Below are positions 1-17,894 of a stretch of 31,053 nt of DNA, one piece after another. The notes beneath the pieces were generated by a model. It worked only from the letters and a program-made list of their open reading frames with translations. It was not told where the DNA came from and did no database searches. Origin of the DNA: Mnemiopsis leidyi. Taxonomy: Eukaryota; Ctenophora; Tentaculata; Lobata; Bolinopsidae. The position numbers and the translations under genes are program-made. Positions within the stretch are counted from its first letter, which is position 1, and each line of letters opens with the position of its first letter. The stretch spans positions 939 to 31,991 of the forward strand of contig JH153172.1 in NCBI GenBank assembly GCA_000226015.1, written 5' to 3'.

Positions 1-302
1 TTAATGTAAATATTTTAAATCAATATTTAATTGATCGTTGATTAATATAATTTTTAATGAAATTCTTACTTTATAGTTCACTTTTAGTAAATTGTAAATG
101 GTTGAAAAAATTTCGAAAACTCATGTAAAAATTTTTAAAAATTTAAAAATTTAAATGCGAATATTAAATATTCAATAATTTTATTCAAATTTAATTTAAT
201 TTTTCAATTTTATGTTTAAAAATAATTATTTTAATGCTAAAAAAGTTTTGAAAAAAAATTGTATCAAAAATTTTTCTTAAAAAATTGGTGGCGGACATGG
301 GC

Positions 303-360
303 CACCATAGTCTGACTTCGTCTGACCCTCATTCGAAGGGTGCGCGCTGCCGTACAAAAC
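303..360 (+). repeat. dispersed repeat, copy 1
   Basis: A roughly 58-bp block containing TCTGACCCTCATTCGAA followed by GGGTGCGCGCTGCCGTAC. The same two blocks occur reverse-complemented at 28591-28669, where about 26 extra bases separate them. The near identity of a GC-rich stretch in an AT-rich background points to a mobile or structured repeat. No terminal inverted repeats or target duplication were found, so the class is unknown. Confidence 0.7.
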
Positions 361-400
361 GCAAAGATGCTGATGCGAGCCGCGCGCGCTAGTTTTTTAA

Positions 401-712
401 AGTTGTGACGGCTGAATGAGATTATATCCATCTACCGTTTTAACGTTCAGCTTTAGCTGCGTGAGTCGGGTATCACCGCGACAATGCAATGTGACGGCCC
501 TTTTCAGCCAGCAGCAGGACTAGGCAAAGTGTAGCAAGCGCTAGTCGGGTTACACCTCCAACCTCGAAAAGATCAAGACTAAAAATGTTATTTTGCAATT
601 CACCTATGACCTAACTTGTTTGTCGCGGTGATACCCAACTCACGCGGCTAAAGCTTAACGTTCTAACGTTCGCGTTTCGTTAGAACGGTAGACGAATATA
701 ATCTCGTCAACT
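401..712. repeat. foldback (long inverted repeat), MITE-like
   Basis: Left arm 401-484 and right arm 621-712 are imperfect reverse complements, sharing blocks such as GGGTATCACCGCGACA, GAGATTATAT and TCTACCGTT. A loop of about 136 bases separates them, and the right arm has a small insertion. There is no coding potential. It looks like a foldback or long-TIR MITE, though no target-site duplication could be assigned. Confidence 0.7.
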
Positions 713-1943
713 AACTTGTTAAACACGAATATGATCCTTGCACGAGCTTAGCGTGAAATTAGGTAGAGCGCGCGACGCAATTAAAAGCTAACAGGGCTAC
801 GTTGGCTTAGCAATCGCCGCGCGCAGCTTTTGGATAACTGTACCAAATTTTGTTCTCTAGCTCTTTAAGTGTTTTAGATTATCACTAACTTATTTATGTA
901 TGCATATCTTTAGAAATATATGCATCATCCAGGTTAATGAGACTGTGCACAATTATGTATTATGTACAATAAATTTCACTCTATAGAAGTATGGATAATG
1001 CCCATTATAATTTAGACAAAAATCATAATAGGTAACTTGCCAACTTGGCCAAATCACTGCAGACTTTAAAGTAAGAGAGACTCTTAAGGCAGTGCATTTC
1101 AAAGATTTCAATTTTCTGATCGTTACCCCAGCCAATTGCTATTTATTTAAGAACAGCAATTTGAATTACTGGTCTTACATCTAAGGCTTTATCTATTTAA
1201 GGGTAGATAATATATTCACCTAACCAGGTGCTTACACACGCTACGCACTCGAAAGTGCTCTGGTTAGAGCAATATAATACATATGATATAATATTAATTA
1301 ATTTATATCATATAAATTGATTGCACAATTAAAAAAACGCTGTTTTTCGTAAGTACGTAACTTGTAATAATTATGACATTACGTAATCACACATGATGAA
1401 GCTTCTGTCACATACTTGCTACCTGATTTATGCGTTTCTTTAACGTCGAATAGGGTGCTAGCTCCCAAATTTGTATGATCTTCCTTACCACGTCTGCTGA
1501 TGTCAACTCAGGCTCATATCCAGGACCAATGCTGTATCACAAGTTCCAGAACTGCTAAACATAGCCTCTTAATGTGTTATGTATATAGACCACAACAGCA
1601 GCCCCGGCTACGTCTGGAGGGTGCCGTTACAAATGGGCGCAAAATCGTCGTAAAATGTGGGACAATTTTGCAAGATAAACTGCGAGACTAGCAAAATCAC
1701 GTTTTTGATTTAATAGCTTAACTATTTATTTAGATTTTTCTGCCGAATTTTCTCTAATTACTCTCAGTGCACCATTGTACCAGGGGCGTCACTTGGTGGC
1801 GCCTTTTTACTGCAGAGTGGCGCAATATTGGCTAGACCTACAATGTTACGCTGCGCCACTCAGAGCAGACATCAAGAGTCTAGAAGTAGTTGCTGCTCTT
1901 TCCAGGGCAAACTGTTGTTAGGAGGGGGCTCTTTGCTCTTGCA

Positions 1944-2089
1944 TTTGTATTTGTATTGGTAACACCTGTACCCAGGCTTTTACAGTTATACTGAAGGGGC
2001 TCCTGGACGATTCTAGATCTTTTAACGGAGACCCTCCTCATTTAACCCTCAATCCCAGTCATTCTGCTGAGTCGACGGGAGAAGATTGT
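1944..2089 (-). mobile_element. SINE family A, copy 1 (head-truncated)
   Basis: The 3' portion of a SINE in reverse orientation. Its ATTTGT-type simple tail lies at the left (about 1944-1956), followed by CACCTGTACCCAGG, then a central block ending near GAGTCGACGGGAGAAGATTG. It is highly similar to 12958-13107 and 15507-15683. The tRNA-like head is missing, as expected for 5'-truncated insertion by target-primed reverse transcription. Confidence 0.85.
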
Positions 2090-2163
2090 CGTTGTGTACT
2101 GGAAATATGCTAGGGGACTGTGACCACTGACCAATTAATCCACCTAAGACTGTGGATGTAATA

Positions 2164-2914
2164 CAGTTAACCCTTAATTTACCGGCCTGTCGGAGGAAAG
2201 GGTTGAGGCCCGGTAAATAGAGGGGCCCGGTAAATAGAATTTGACCAAAATATGGCTTAATTTTGGCCAAAAAAGTAACTTAAATTATTGATACTTGATA
2301 GATATACGTAAACATAATCGGAATCCTGATCAAATTTCTTGTTAAAAGTGCTCCTTGAGTGATTTAAAACTGTGAGAAATGAGAATTGATCATATGTCTG
2401 AATTTCATCTTTGATCAGTAGTCCAAAGGTCGATCGCTTTGTATTGTATGTATGCCGTGGTTACGTTACATATATCAGTACTTGTGCATGTTAAGGCTCT
2501 ATCACAGTGTCGCATGGCGAAGAGATGCCATTACAATAATATCATGTGTGCCGTTCCCTGCTATTGAAAGCTCATATCCATTAACCCATGACCTTGTCCG
2601 ACTCTTAATCGATCTACGTATCGTGCCATCGACGTATGCGATCATGCTGATACATGATCGTATGCTGGACTGTTGTCAAGCATCTCGTGTATCTCTATCA
2701 GGGCAGTATGCCAGTATAGCATGCTCTAATTGGGTACAGAAGGAGCCTTATAATTTAATGACCATGAGATAACAAACTTTGGCATGTGACACGCAAATAA
2801 AAGATTGGAAAATTTTGTTGCGTGAAAATATCCAAAAATTTCGGGGGGAAGAAATGAGGCCTGGTAAATAGAGGGACCCCATAAATAGAGGCCCAGTAAA
2901 TCAAGGGTTTTCTG
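2164..2914. mobile_element. pogo/Tigger-like non-autonomous DNA transposon, copy 1
   Basis: The ends are CAGTTAACCCTTAATTTACC and the reverse complement of CAGAAAACCCTTGATTTACT, directly flanked by TA on both sides (2162-2163, 2915-2916). CAGT..ACCCTCG-type termini with TA duplication are typical of pogo/Tigger-like Tc1/mariner elements. Next to both ends lie several copies of a CCCGGTAAAT motif. The 750-bp interior has a 106-codon open frame (2452-2772) without transposase features. The interior is similar to the element at 21333-21865, except for about 250 extra bases here (roughly 2586-2830). Confidence 0.85.
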
Positions 2915-3240
2915 TATATGGTTTGCTAAATCTATGTTTGCAAAGATAAGCTTCTACAGGTACTTTCCTTTTGTCACTTAAAGCATTAGTTTCTTACCTT
3001 TCTTGGTATCCTTCTAGTTTTTGCCATGTTTAAATACTGCATGGGGTACTAGCTGGGGTACTAACCCTTATTCACAGTTCATTGAGCTGAATAGAAGAAA
3101 AGATTGAATGGTCCAAACCCTTAGCTTCCTCCTCTTGAGTCTGGAAGTTGGCAATGGACACAGTTGAAACTGTTGGTCTCTTGTGCACAAAAGCAGAGCT
3201 TTTCCACTTCACCACCATACCCTAAAAACTATTATGATTA

Positions 3241-4346
3241 CCTTACTTGGGATTATTACAGTCTCAACAAGAGAAAAATAAAAACTGGGGAAAATATGGC
3301 GAAATTGCCGAAAACCTGCCACATTATCCCGGTCGGAGTTTGACCAGTGCCAAACCTTTCAATTTCAAATTGCAGAAAATACAAAAATTTCAGAAATTTA
3401 GTTTATTCCTATTTGTTTTGGAAACGGTTATTCCAAAAGTAACTAAGGCATGATAATTGTTTTGTAATTGCTGATGTTTTATTTCATGCATAACCACAAT
3501 GACATCGTTTCAAGTTAAACAAGTTTTATTTTCTCGTCTGCAATATCAATTACACAATAAAAATATAAAAATATCCTTCCGCTTTTTACGAAAATACTAT
3601 CAAATTCAAATAAAAACTTCTAACCTCTAGAACATATAAAAATGATAAATTCCGTTATATATTCATGTGTGCCTATTTCAAGAACACTAATATTTAGAAA
3701 AAATACATGATAATATCAAAGAAATATCAATAAAACTCAATTTTATATTTGAACTGCTCACTGATATTGGTTAGCTATCCTTTTATTATTAATAGTTGGC
3801 TACGAATTTCACCATTAATTGTACAGACGGATAAAAGCATCTGTTAAGTTTTAGCCTGTCAAACATTGCTTGACCTGCTGCCGCGGAACGGCAGCCTCCA
3901 AGGGCGCGCAGCAACAACGCAAGGCGTCTTTTAGCTGCAAATAATTAATTTTAATTGTTGATACCGTTAATTAGCCTATCAGAGCCAACGCCATGTCAAA
4001 AGTTTGTTTCATCCAATTTTCATGATTTCAAGCCCAACTCTAGATTGCTATCTTAGGTTTTACCTAATTTATTTATTACATAGTGCTGACAATGAAAAAC
4101 GAGAAATATGTGAAAAATTCTTAAAGAATGAGAAAAATAAATTCGGATAAACTTCGCTGTTTGCTCCAATAGTCTTCTCTTGTAAATGTGAGACAACGAT
4201 TGTACAATAGGAGGACCCATACCCCTTGGGATCCCCAAAAGCTGAGTGGGCGATATTTATTATGGCTGGTCAAAATAAAAAATGTGGAAAATATGGCGAA
4301 ATCCCTAAAAACCACTTTATGCCGGTCATAATAATCCCGAGTAAGG
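3241..4346. mobile_element. putative TIR transposon of about 1.1 kb
   Basis: Begins CCTTACTTGGGATTATTA and ends with the reverse complement of CCTTACTCGGGATTATTA, an 18-bp terminal inverted repeat with one mismatch. A similar block (GGAAAATATGGCGAAAT, followed by CCGGTC) lies near both ends in direct orientation (about 3291 and 4284). The interior is AT-rich with a GC-rich knot at 3878-3920 and encodes no transposase. The target duplication is unclear and the superfamily unassigned. Confidence 0.6.
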
Positions 4347-4526
4347 TGTATCAATTTTAAACTGCAGGTGTTGTAGTGAATTATAAGTGTTTAATCGATC
4401 GTATTCAAATGCAGATATTTCATCTTATCATTTTTATATTATATTTCTAACTATTTTATTTAACTTTTGTCACCATAATAGGTTGTCCAACTTCCAGTAT
4501 TAGGTTACTGTGGCAAAGGTCCAGCA

Positions 4527-6117
4527 ATGAAGTTTTGGCAATCGTCACATGTATTTCAGGTGGGTGTTAAGATTATTCTCTCTTTACCTCTATAGTATTT
4601 GGGTCCATTATAGGCCTCTCTACATTGATTATAACCTACTTCGAAAGAACAAGTTGGTATATATCAAAGTACCTGATCTGTACGTTGCATGATACTTGAT
4701 CTTACTGTAACATGTAGTCTACCACTTTTTAATCAAAATGAACGACCATAATTCACCCAGCACCCATGGTCTACTGTTACGCAAGCTTTCTGGAGGAAGT
4801 ATCCCAATGACTTTCAGTCCTCTGTCTATGGAACAGATGTCATTGAACGATATGTTGACGCTGACGGAAAGCTTCACAGCAAAAGAATAATCATAAGTGA
4901 TTGGAACATTCCGTCCTTTATGAAGTTCTTTTTCGGTGAAACAAGAGGATATGCTGTCGAGTACAGCATTGTCGATCCTGTCGAACAAACACTTACTTTA
5001 AGGTTTTTTTAAATTAAAAAATAATTTTAGTTATTTTTGCTATCTACATTATGTTCCCTTTCTCCATAACGAAGTTTCACATCTAAAAACAAACGATTAA
5101 CACTGAAAGCTCGAGGGCCTAGTAACCTATTGACCTTTTAGCATAGTTTTTGATATTTATCGGATTTAATAAACTTTTGCTGTAGTTATTCAATCAGCTC
5201 TCAGTAGGTTTTATGATGATAAACTTTGATTTTGTTTAAATGAAGAATTGTAAATCTGTTAGGGCTTACTTTTTATGATCTTTTCTTTTCAGGTCTCAAA
5301 ATATAAATGCTGTTTCGATGTTTGCAATGCGAGAGGAAATCCGCTATAAAAGTAAGCAAAATTTTATTTCCCACTTTAATTTCGATCAAATTTTCCTCCT
5401 TTTTAACATTTTTAATGCGATTGAAGAGGCTTAAAACTTTTGAGAAATTAACGTACGTTGGAATCAATACCAGCCAGGAAAACTTCCGCGAAAGTAAAGT
5501 TAAAATCGCCGCTTTCGAGAGAAATGTAAAAATTTGTAAGCATCATCTAAAGACATGCCAGGTGTGGGTGAAACAACACAGCTGAACCACGAGGCCGAGT
5601 TCCTGTTTAGTGTGTCCCGGATCGTGGACGAGGCTGCAGAGAACTGGCTAGTTGGAACCATCACTGAGGCTGCCCGTAAAGGACTCATGGTATGCTCGTC
5701 TTACTTTCTGTTTGTAATATAACATCTTAACATCTTAACATCGAAACATTTATTATGAGATTAATCATCCAGTTCTATGAATAATGCTTTGATATGAATT
5801 TCCATTTCATTACGGTATTTTTGTTCGACTATGCAATTGAATGCATGGCAAATTTTAATCAGGCAATGGAGTCGATTTCGGTAAAAGTCGAAGAAGAAAT
5901 GGAGTTAGCTCTTACAGCGATTGACGACATTTCAACTGAAACAATTCGGTCCGTCGACTCCTTCACCACCGACGCCCGAAAATCAATCGACTCGAGTATA
6001 ATGGACGCAGAAAAGTTTATCGACTCGAGTATAACAGACGCAGAAAAATTTATCGACTTGAGTATTGAGTGCATAGACTCCAGTGTAAACTTCCCAGAAT
6101 CAGGAGTCCGGTGTTAA
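4527..6117 (+). CDS. PRELID3: PRELI domain protein, PRELID3/SLMO-like, with repeat tail
   Basis: Five exons by splice logic: 4527-4559, 4761-5002, 5293-5351, 5553-5689 and 5863-6117, giving 241 residues in frame. PRELI-family proteins carry phospholipids across the mitochondrial intermembrane space with TRIAP1-type partners; PRELID3 members handle phosphatidylserine. The start MKFWQSSHVFQ followed by HPWSTVTQAFWRKYPN matches the SLMO N-terminus. DADGKLHSKR, EYSIVDPVEQTLTL and RSQNIN match the rest of the fold, and the helical end AARKGLM-AMES follows. The exon 4 start at 5553 keeps the family loop length; 5562 is an alternative acceptor. The exon 2 donor GTTTTT is weak. Residues about 186-232 are 11-residue repeats not known to me in vertebrate homologues. 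Family assignment is strong; ligand is inferred. Confidence 0.9.
5947..6087 (+). repeat. 33-bp coding tandem repeat in PRELID3 exon 5
   Basis: Four to five successive 33-bp units encode an 11-residue pattern: RSVDSFTTDAR, KSIDSSIMDAE, KFIDSSITDAE, KFIDLSIE, then a decayed CIDSS. Units 2 and 3 are nearly identical in DNA (TCGACTCGAGTATAA in both), so the duplication is recent. Ile/Val and Phe recur at fixed positions among Asp, Lys and Ser, as in an amphipathic helix with 11-residue periodicity. Confidence 0.9.
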
Positions 6118-7119
6118 ATTCACTTGAAGATTGCCCGTTCCTCACTTCAATGTGTGACTGATGTTTGGCGTTTTTTAAATTGAGATTTGATGTAAGCATG
6201 TAATTTATTAGATGTAGACAGATGCTCATCGCTGATTGAACTACTAATAACTTGAGGCTCACAACTTTGCTGATGACACCACAGATTTGTGCCCCTTATA
6301 AACGGGTTTCAGGGGCTTGTACCTACTGTAAACCACGTGGTGTTATAAGTTGGACTACATACCCAGTGCCCCATTTGCAGAAGTCTTCCCTAACTTACAG
6401 GAATTTCATTTTATTACGCTATTCGATCCACTTTGAGATTATTTGAGTGGTTGTAAAAATTGAAAAATATAAGAATTCAGAGTACCAAAAAATAAGTAAT
6501 TTTGCGAGAAAACTAGGGAAGCGATTTTTTGAGGTATTTGTAAAGTGGCATTATCATGTTAAGCTTCAGAGTTCAGATACTTAGTGCAGTTAATTAGCAG
6601 CTATTTTGAAAGCTGTCGTTATGTCTGCGTTTCCTGAAATGAAAATTCTCGCAGTATGTAGTGAAATTAGATCCTTAAAATTTCCCTACATGTATATAAT
6701 ATATACCAATTTAGATTTTATAGAACGTTTGATTTCATAGATCTCCTGGCCGTAGTCATAGAGTCCGTTTTGTAAAGCCACACGTGTCGAAAACTATCTT
6801 CAAAATCGTTTTTACGATATCGTCCTCCTGTTTAATTTATTTGATTCTGCTAATTTTGTAAGTTTTCATTTCTAACTATTTTTATCGAATTGTTGTTTCA
6901 ACCGAACCATGATTAAGGGGGAATTTTGACTTGCGAGTCTTTTCAAGAATGTCTAATTAATAAACTCCAAACCAAAATTTGCTAATATGCTAATTCACCC
7001 AACTTGTTCTAAACTAATTCAAATTTCATGGTGTCCAGATCGAATACGAACATTTTAATGGGCCTAAATATTGCAAATGTGTCATTGAAACCTTAACGAT
7101 AACATATCTAAACGCAGCC
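6118..7119. other. intergenic, PRELID3 3' side and LIN7 5' side
   Basis: About 1 kb between two genes on the same strand. No exon with good splice signals was found. It probably holds the PRELID3 3' UTR and the LIN7 promoter and 5' UTR. A candidate AG acceptor lies immediately before the LIN7 start (AAACGCAG at 7110-7117, then CC ATG), so a 5' untranslated exon or spliced leader may precede it. Confidence 0.5.
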
Positions 7120-8572
7120 ATGGCGCCGCTAACTCTAGAACGAGACATCAGAAGAGCGATAGAGCTGATGGAGACGTTGGAGCAGAGCGGAGAGATTCCT
7201 GCCTCCAAGCTTGCCGCTATGAAGAACGTCTTGAAAAGTGACTTTTGTAGGGCTGTCCGGGAGGTGTACGAGCAGGTTGGTCATTTTAGAGTTGAGCTAC
7301 TTTTATTTTGTTGTTCTCCTGTTTTTCATCTGATTCTTAAACTATACTTTTTGTGTGCTTGTCTGCAAGCGCGTGTTAATAATTCTGTATCTGGTAAAGA
7401 AATAAGTTTACTCTTTTACTAAGGATATTTTAAATGTTCAGGTACACGAGACAGTTGACATCAACCATCCACCCGAAATCAGAGCTGAAGCTGCAGCTAA
7501 AGCTACAGTTGCTGCTTTCGCCGCTTCCGAGGGGCACGCTCACCCTAGAGTCATTGAACTTCCCAAGGTACTGTCGATACGTATCCTAGGCAACGTACTG
7601 TTGATCATACGTGTGTTCTTAGCAACATTTTGTTGATACATATTCGTGTACTATTGATAGTGGATACGTATCAACAACATGAACACGTGACCGTAGACCA
7701 TGGTATGGCTCTGCTGATGCTCATCAGCAGAGCCATACCATGGTAACTATTGTCGATTCGTTGTATTTTAACATTTTCGGCTAGAAGATGACCCTCCAAC
7801 TTCCTGAGTAGTTACAGATCTTCTAACTACTTACTACATAGCATGTGATTTTCGAGCATTTTTTCGTATGCTCAAATTACTATCCTACTTTGAGATTGAA
7901 AGTTGTTCTAAACTTTCATCTAAATTTTAAACGTCCCTAACTTCACAGACGGAAGAAGGTTTGGGATTTAATGTGATGGGCGGAAAAGAGCAAGCCTCAC
8001 CGATCTACATATCCCGCATTATCCCCGGGGGTGCCGCGCACAAGTAATTAACCTTCAATTTAGTAAGCATTATACACTGTACATGGTGTGGATCAAGGAA
8101 TCATACACCAAATGTTATTTCTTTACTGTACAATGTACAGTGAAGAAATGAGATTTAGCCATGATTTCTAGATCCAAACCATGTGATACGTTCGCCAAAA
8201 TGATTCCACAAATTTTACCAAATTTCGGAAAAAACATCACGTATCTACATTCTCATTCAGGGACGGTAATCTAAGACGCGGAGATCAGTTGTTATCAGTT
8301 AACGGTCAGAGTGTTGAAAAAGCATCACATGAAACTGCTGTAGACTTGCTCAAAAACGCTCAGGGTCTGTTCTTAAGATTGCTCTTTTGACAAAATAATC
8401 CCTTTTTTGTTTCCAAGTCACGAACTGTCCAATACTAACTTTCTGTTCATCACCAAACTCTCTCACAGGTAAAGTCAGACTGGTCGTGAAATACACACCG
8501 AAAGTTCTAGAAGAGATGGAAAGTAGGTTCGAACGACAAAAAGCTTCCCGACGAGGCCGAGCACCACAATGA
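7120..8572 (+). CDS. LIN7: LIN7 (Veli/MALS) scaffold protein, L27 + PDZ
   Basis: Five exons: 7120-7275, 7442-7567, 7949-8043, 8261-8364 and 8469-8572, giving 194 residues, close to vertebrate LIN7C. LIN7 joins CASK/LIN-2 and MINT/LIN-10 or MPP proteins through its L27 domain. Its PDZ domain holds C-termini of channels, receptors and beta-catenin at the basolateral or synaptic membrane. The L27 domain is residues about 6-60 ([20 protein letters not shown].., REVYEQ). The linker [18 protein letters not shown] is almost invariant in the family. The PDZ domain is about 90-172, with carboxylate-binding loop GLGF at 98-101 and [29 protein letters not shown] following. The family tail [17 protein letters not shown] is present. 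All phases agree; donors of exon 1 (GTTGGT) and exon 4 (GTCTGT) are weak. Confidence 0.96.
7697..7744. repeat. perfect 23-bp inverted repeat in LIN7 intron 2
   Basis: ACCATGGTATGGCTCTGCTG.. (7697-7719) is followed, after two bases, by its exact reverse complement (7722-7744). It would form a 23-bp hairpin in DNA or pre-mRNA. It lies in an intron that also contains several degenerate GATACGTATC and GTTGATAC motifs (7575-7672). Its function is unknown. Confidence 0.95.
8117..8149. repeat. short inverted repeat in LIN7 intron 3
   Basis: ATTTCTTTACTGTACA, one base, then its reverse complement with a single mismatch. A partial ACTGTACAT motif repeats at 8076-8085. This is a small hairpin with no evident function. 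Confidence 0.85.
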
Positions 8573-10373
8573 GAAGAAAAAAGTGGGAAATTTTTTTCTT
8601 GCAATGTTTTCACTGTGACTTGTTTGGTGACGTGGACAGTTTTTACTGCACTTTCAATGCACTTGATGTATCTACTACAAATGCCTGGATATAATGTGTT
8701 TTTTGATATTGCACTTTACAATTTGTCTAAAGACACTTGATTAAGACAGAATGATAATTAAACCGAACTGTTAACACAATTTTCCTCTTCCTTTTACCTA
8801 GTTTAATCAGTAGACATTACGTTGGGATTCTCACAAGTTTGCCCGGAACCTAACGTGCTATCAGCAAGAATTTTAGCGACAGCCTTTTAGCTAGTCTAGA
8901 ATTTTAATCGGTAAAATTCTTGTTTCTTAATAAGTTTATATAGCTAGTTGGTTCAATTTTGGTGTATCTTAAATTAACGGGTTACAGTTAATGAATTTAT
9001 TATCAGAGTTTTCTTCTTTAACCAAAAAAGTAAATGCTGATTTGCTTTCTTTTGTTCTTTCTGGACGATTTTCTTATTAGGCAGACTTTCATCGCTTAGT
9101 CAATTACAATTAGAATTAGTTTAATCCTTGCTTGGGCTATGTATGTGCTTGGGCATTGTATTGTTTCTGCACCAATATCTAAATGAATAATTATAAGCTG
9201 GTTGATAGGCGGTTAACTTAGTCTTTATTAAAATACAGTTAATATTTTACAGCTTAGAAGAGTTTATAATGGTCATGGCATGATTTGTAAATTTTCTTTT
9301 TTTCTTTTGATAATCCTCTCTTCAGCCTAGAATCAGAATTTTAAACGTGTGTTTTATTAAATATATAATCATTATTCACGCCATTTAATCTTCGATGTTT
9401 AATATTTCTTCAAAATTCAAGATTTATTCTATAATACAGTGTTTATTTGATGTATGTTTTTGGAAGAAGAAGTTATAGCTGTGTTTGCGTATACCATCGT
9501 CTATTACGTTTATTTCCAAGTTTATAGTATAAATCTTAGTTGTTCCGTGCCTTCTTCCTTAGATTAATTAGATTAATCAGATAATTATTATACAACTACA
9601 TTGATAAAAAGAAATGATTCACAAGTTCAGGAAGTTCTAAGATTTTTATAACAATTATTTATACAATTATGTAACCACACACATTTCCCTAGCATGTTCG
9701 AAATTCTACGATTCTAGTCGTGTTGGACTTTCCACTATATCGATTCTGGAAGGTTTGTTTAAGATAAATGACACGTGCTTGGACTTGTTCAACTTACACC
9801 ACGTACTACGCCCAAAAAGTACGTTCGTTAAAACTTGGAGTAACCTCATCTTGTGCCAAGAGCGCCTTGTATAATGTATTCGTCCATATTCTGCCTTCCT
9901 GTCGAATCGTTCAGTCACAATTAGCACAAAAGATTCTATAAGGGCTGTATGCCAACAATTGTTTAATTACTTAACAGTTTAATTATTCTTAACATAGCTG
10001 TTGAACAGCACAAAGAGGATGACGTCACGATGGTCACATGACCCTCATCCGCGCGCAGCTCAACGCGCGCGTTTTTAATGCTAACAATGCCAAATTATGG
10101 CCCTATTGCTATACAAAATTCACTTTTTTAGCAGTTACTGTAACTGAATTGACGCGCAATTGATGCGCGCGCACGCCGATAAACTTATGTATGTGCATTG
10201 ACGACAACTTTATTCTTTCTTCGGGAAGTTTCACTTCTAGTTCTTCACCTTCATGTCCCATAACATAATTCAAAATCTAACAACATACTCAATAAAAATT
10301 CTCAGATAGCCCCCAAGTCAGTTTACCTAACATCAGATTCAACTCTTTGTAGTGACCCCCAGCAGAACTAACC
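8573..10373. other. intergenic, LIN7 3' side and PSMC2 5' side
   Basis: AT-rich sequence with no convincing exon. The first part is presumably LIN7 3' UTR. At 10050-10180 a GC-rich patch with several GCGCGC runs (CCGCGCGCAGC, ACGCGCGCG, TGCGCGCGCACG) stands out from the background. It resembles the GC-rich arms at 375-390 and 765-830 and may be a repeat. AG dinucleotides just before the PSMC2 ATG (TTTGTAG at 10346-10352, CAGCAG at about 10361-10366) could be acceptors for an upstream untranslated exon. Confidence 0.45.

Positions 10374-17894
<7,521 letters not shown>

Larger units (their letters stand above)
1..1943. other. AT-rich intergenic DNA, no gene recognised
   Basis: The first 290 bases are extremely AT-rich with homopolymer runs. 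A large foldback (401-712) and a GC-rich dispersed repeat (303-360) follow. From 840 to 1940 I see only short open frames without start context, splice logic or recognisable protein similarity. A short inverted motif around 1815-1862 (GTGGCGCA versus TGCGCCAC) may be a transposon end. No gene can be supported here. Confidence 0.6.

Noticed and set aside
2452..2772. 106-codon open frame as a host gene
   Set aside because: It lies wholly inside a TIR element and is broken in the second copy.
4719..4988. 89-codon minus-strand open frame
   Set aside because: It is antisense to PRELID3 exon 2, where the plus strand encodes conserved PRELI motifs.
5859..6074. Minus-strand open frame over the PRELID3 repeat
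   Set aside because: It is a shadow created by the 33-bp coding repeat.
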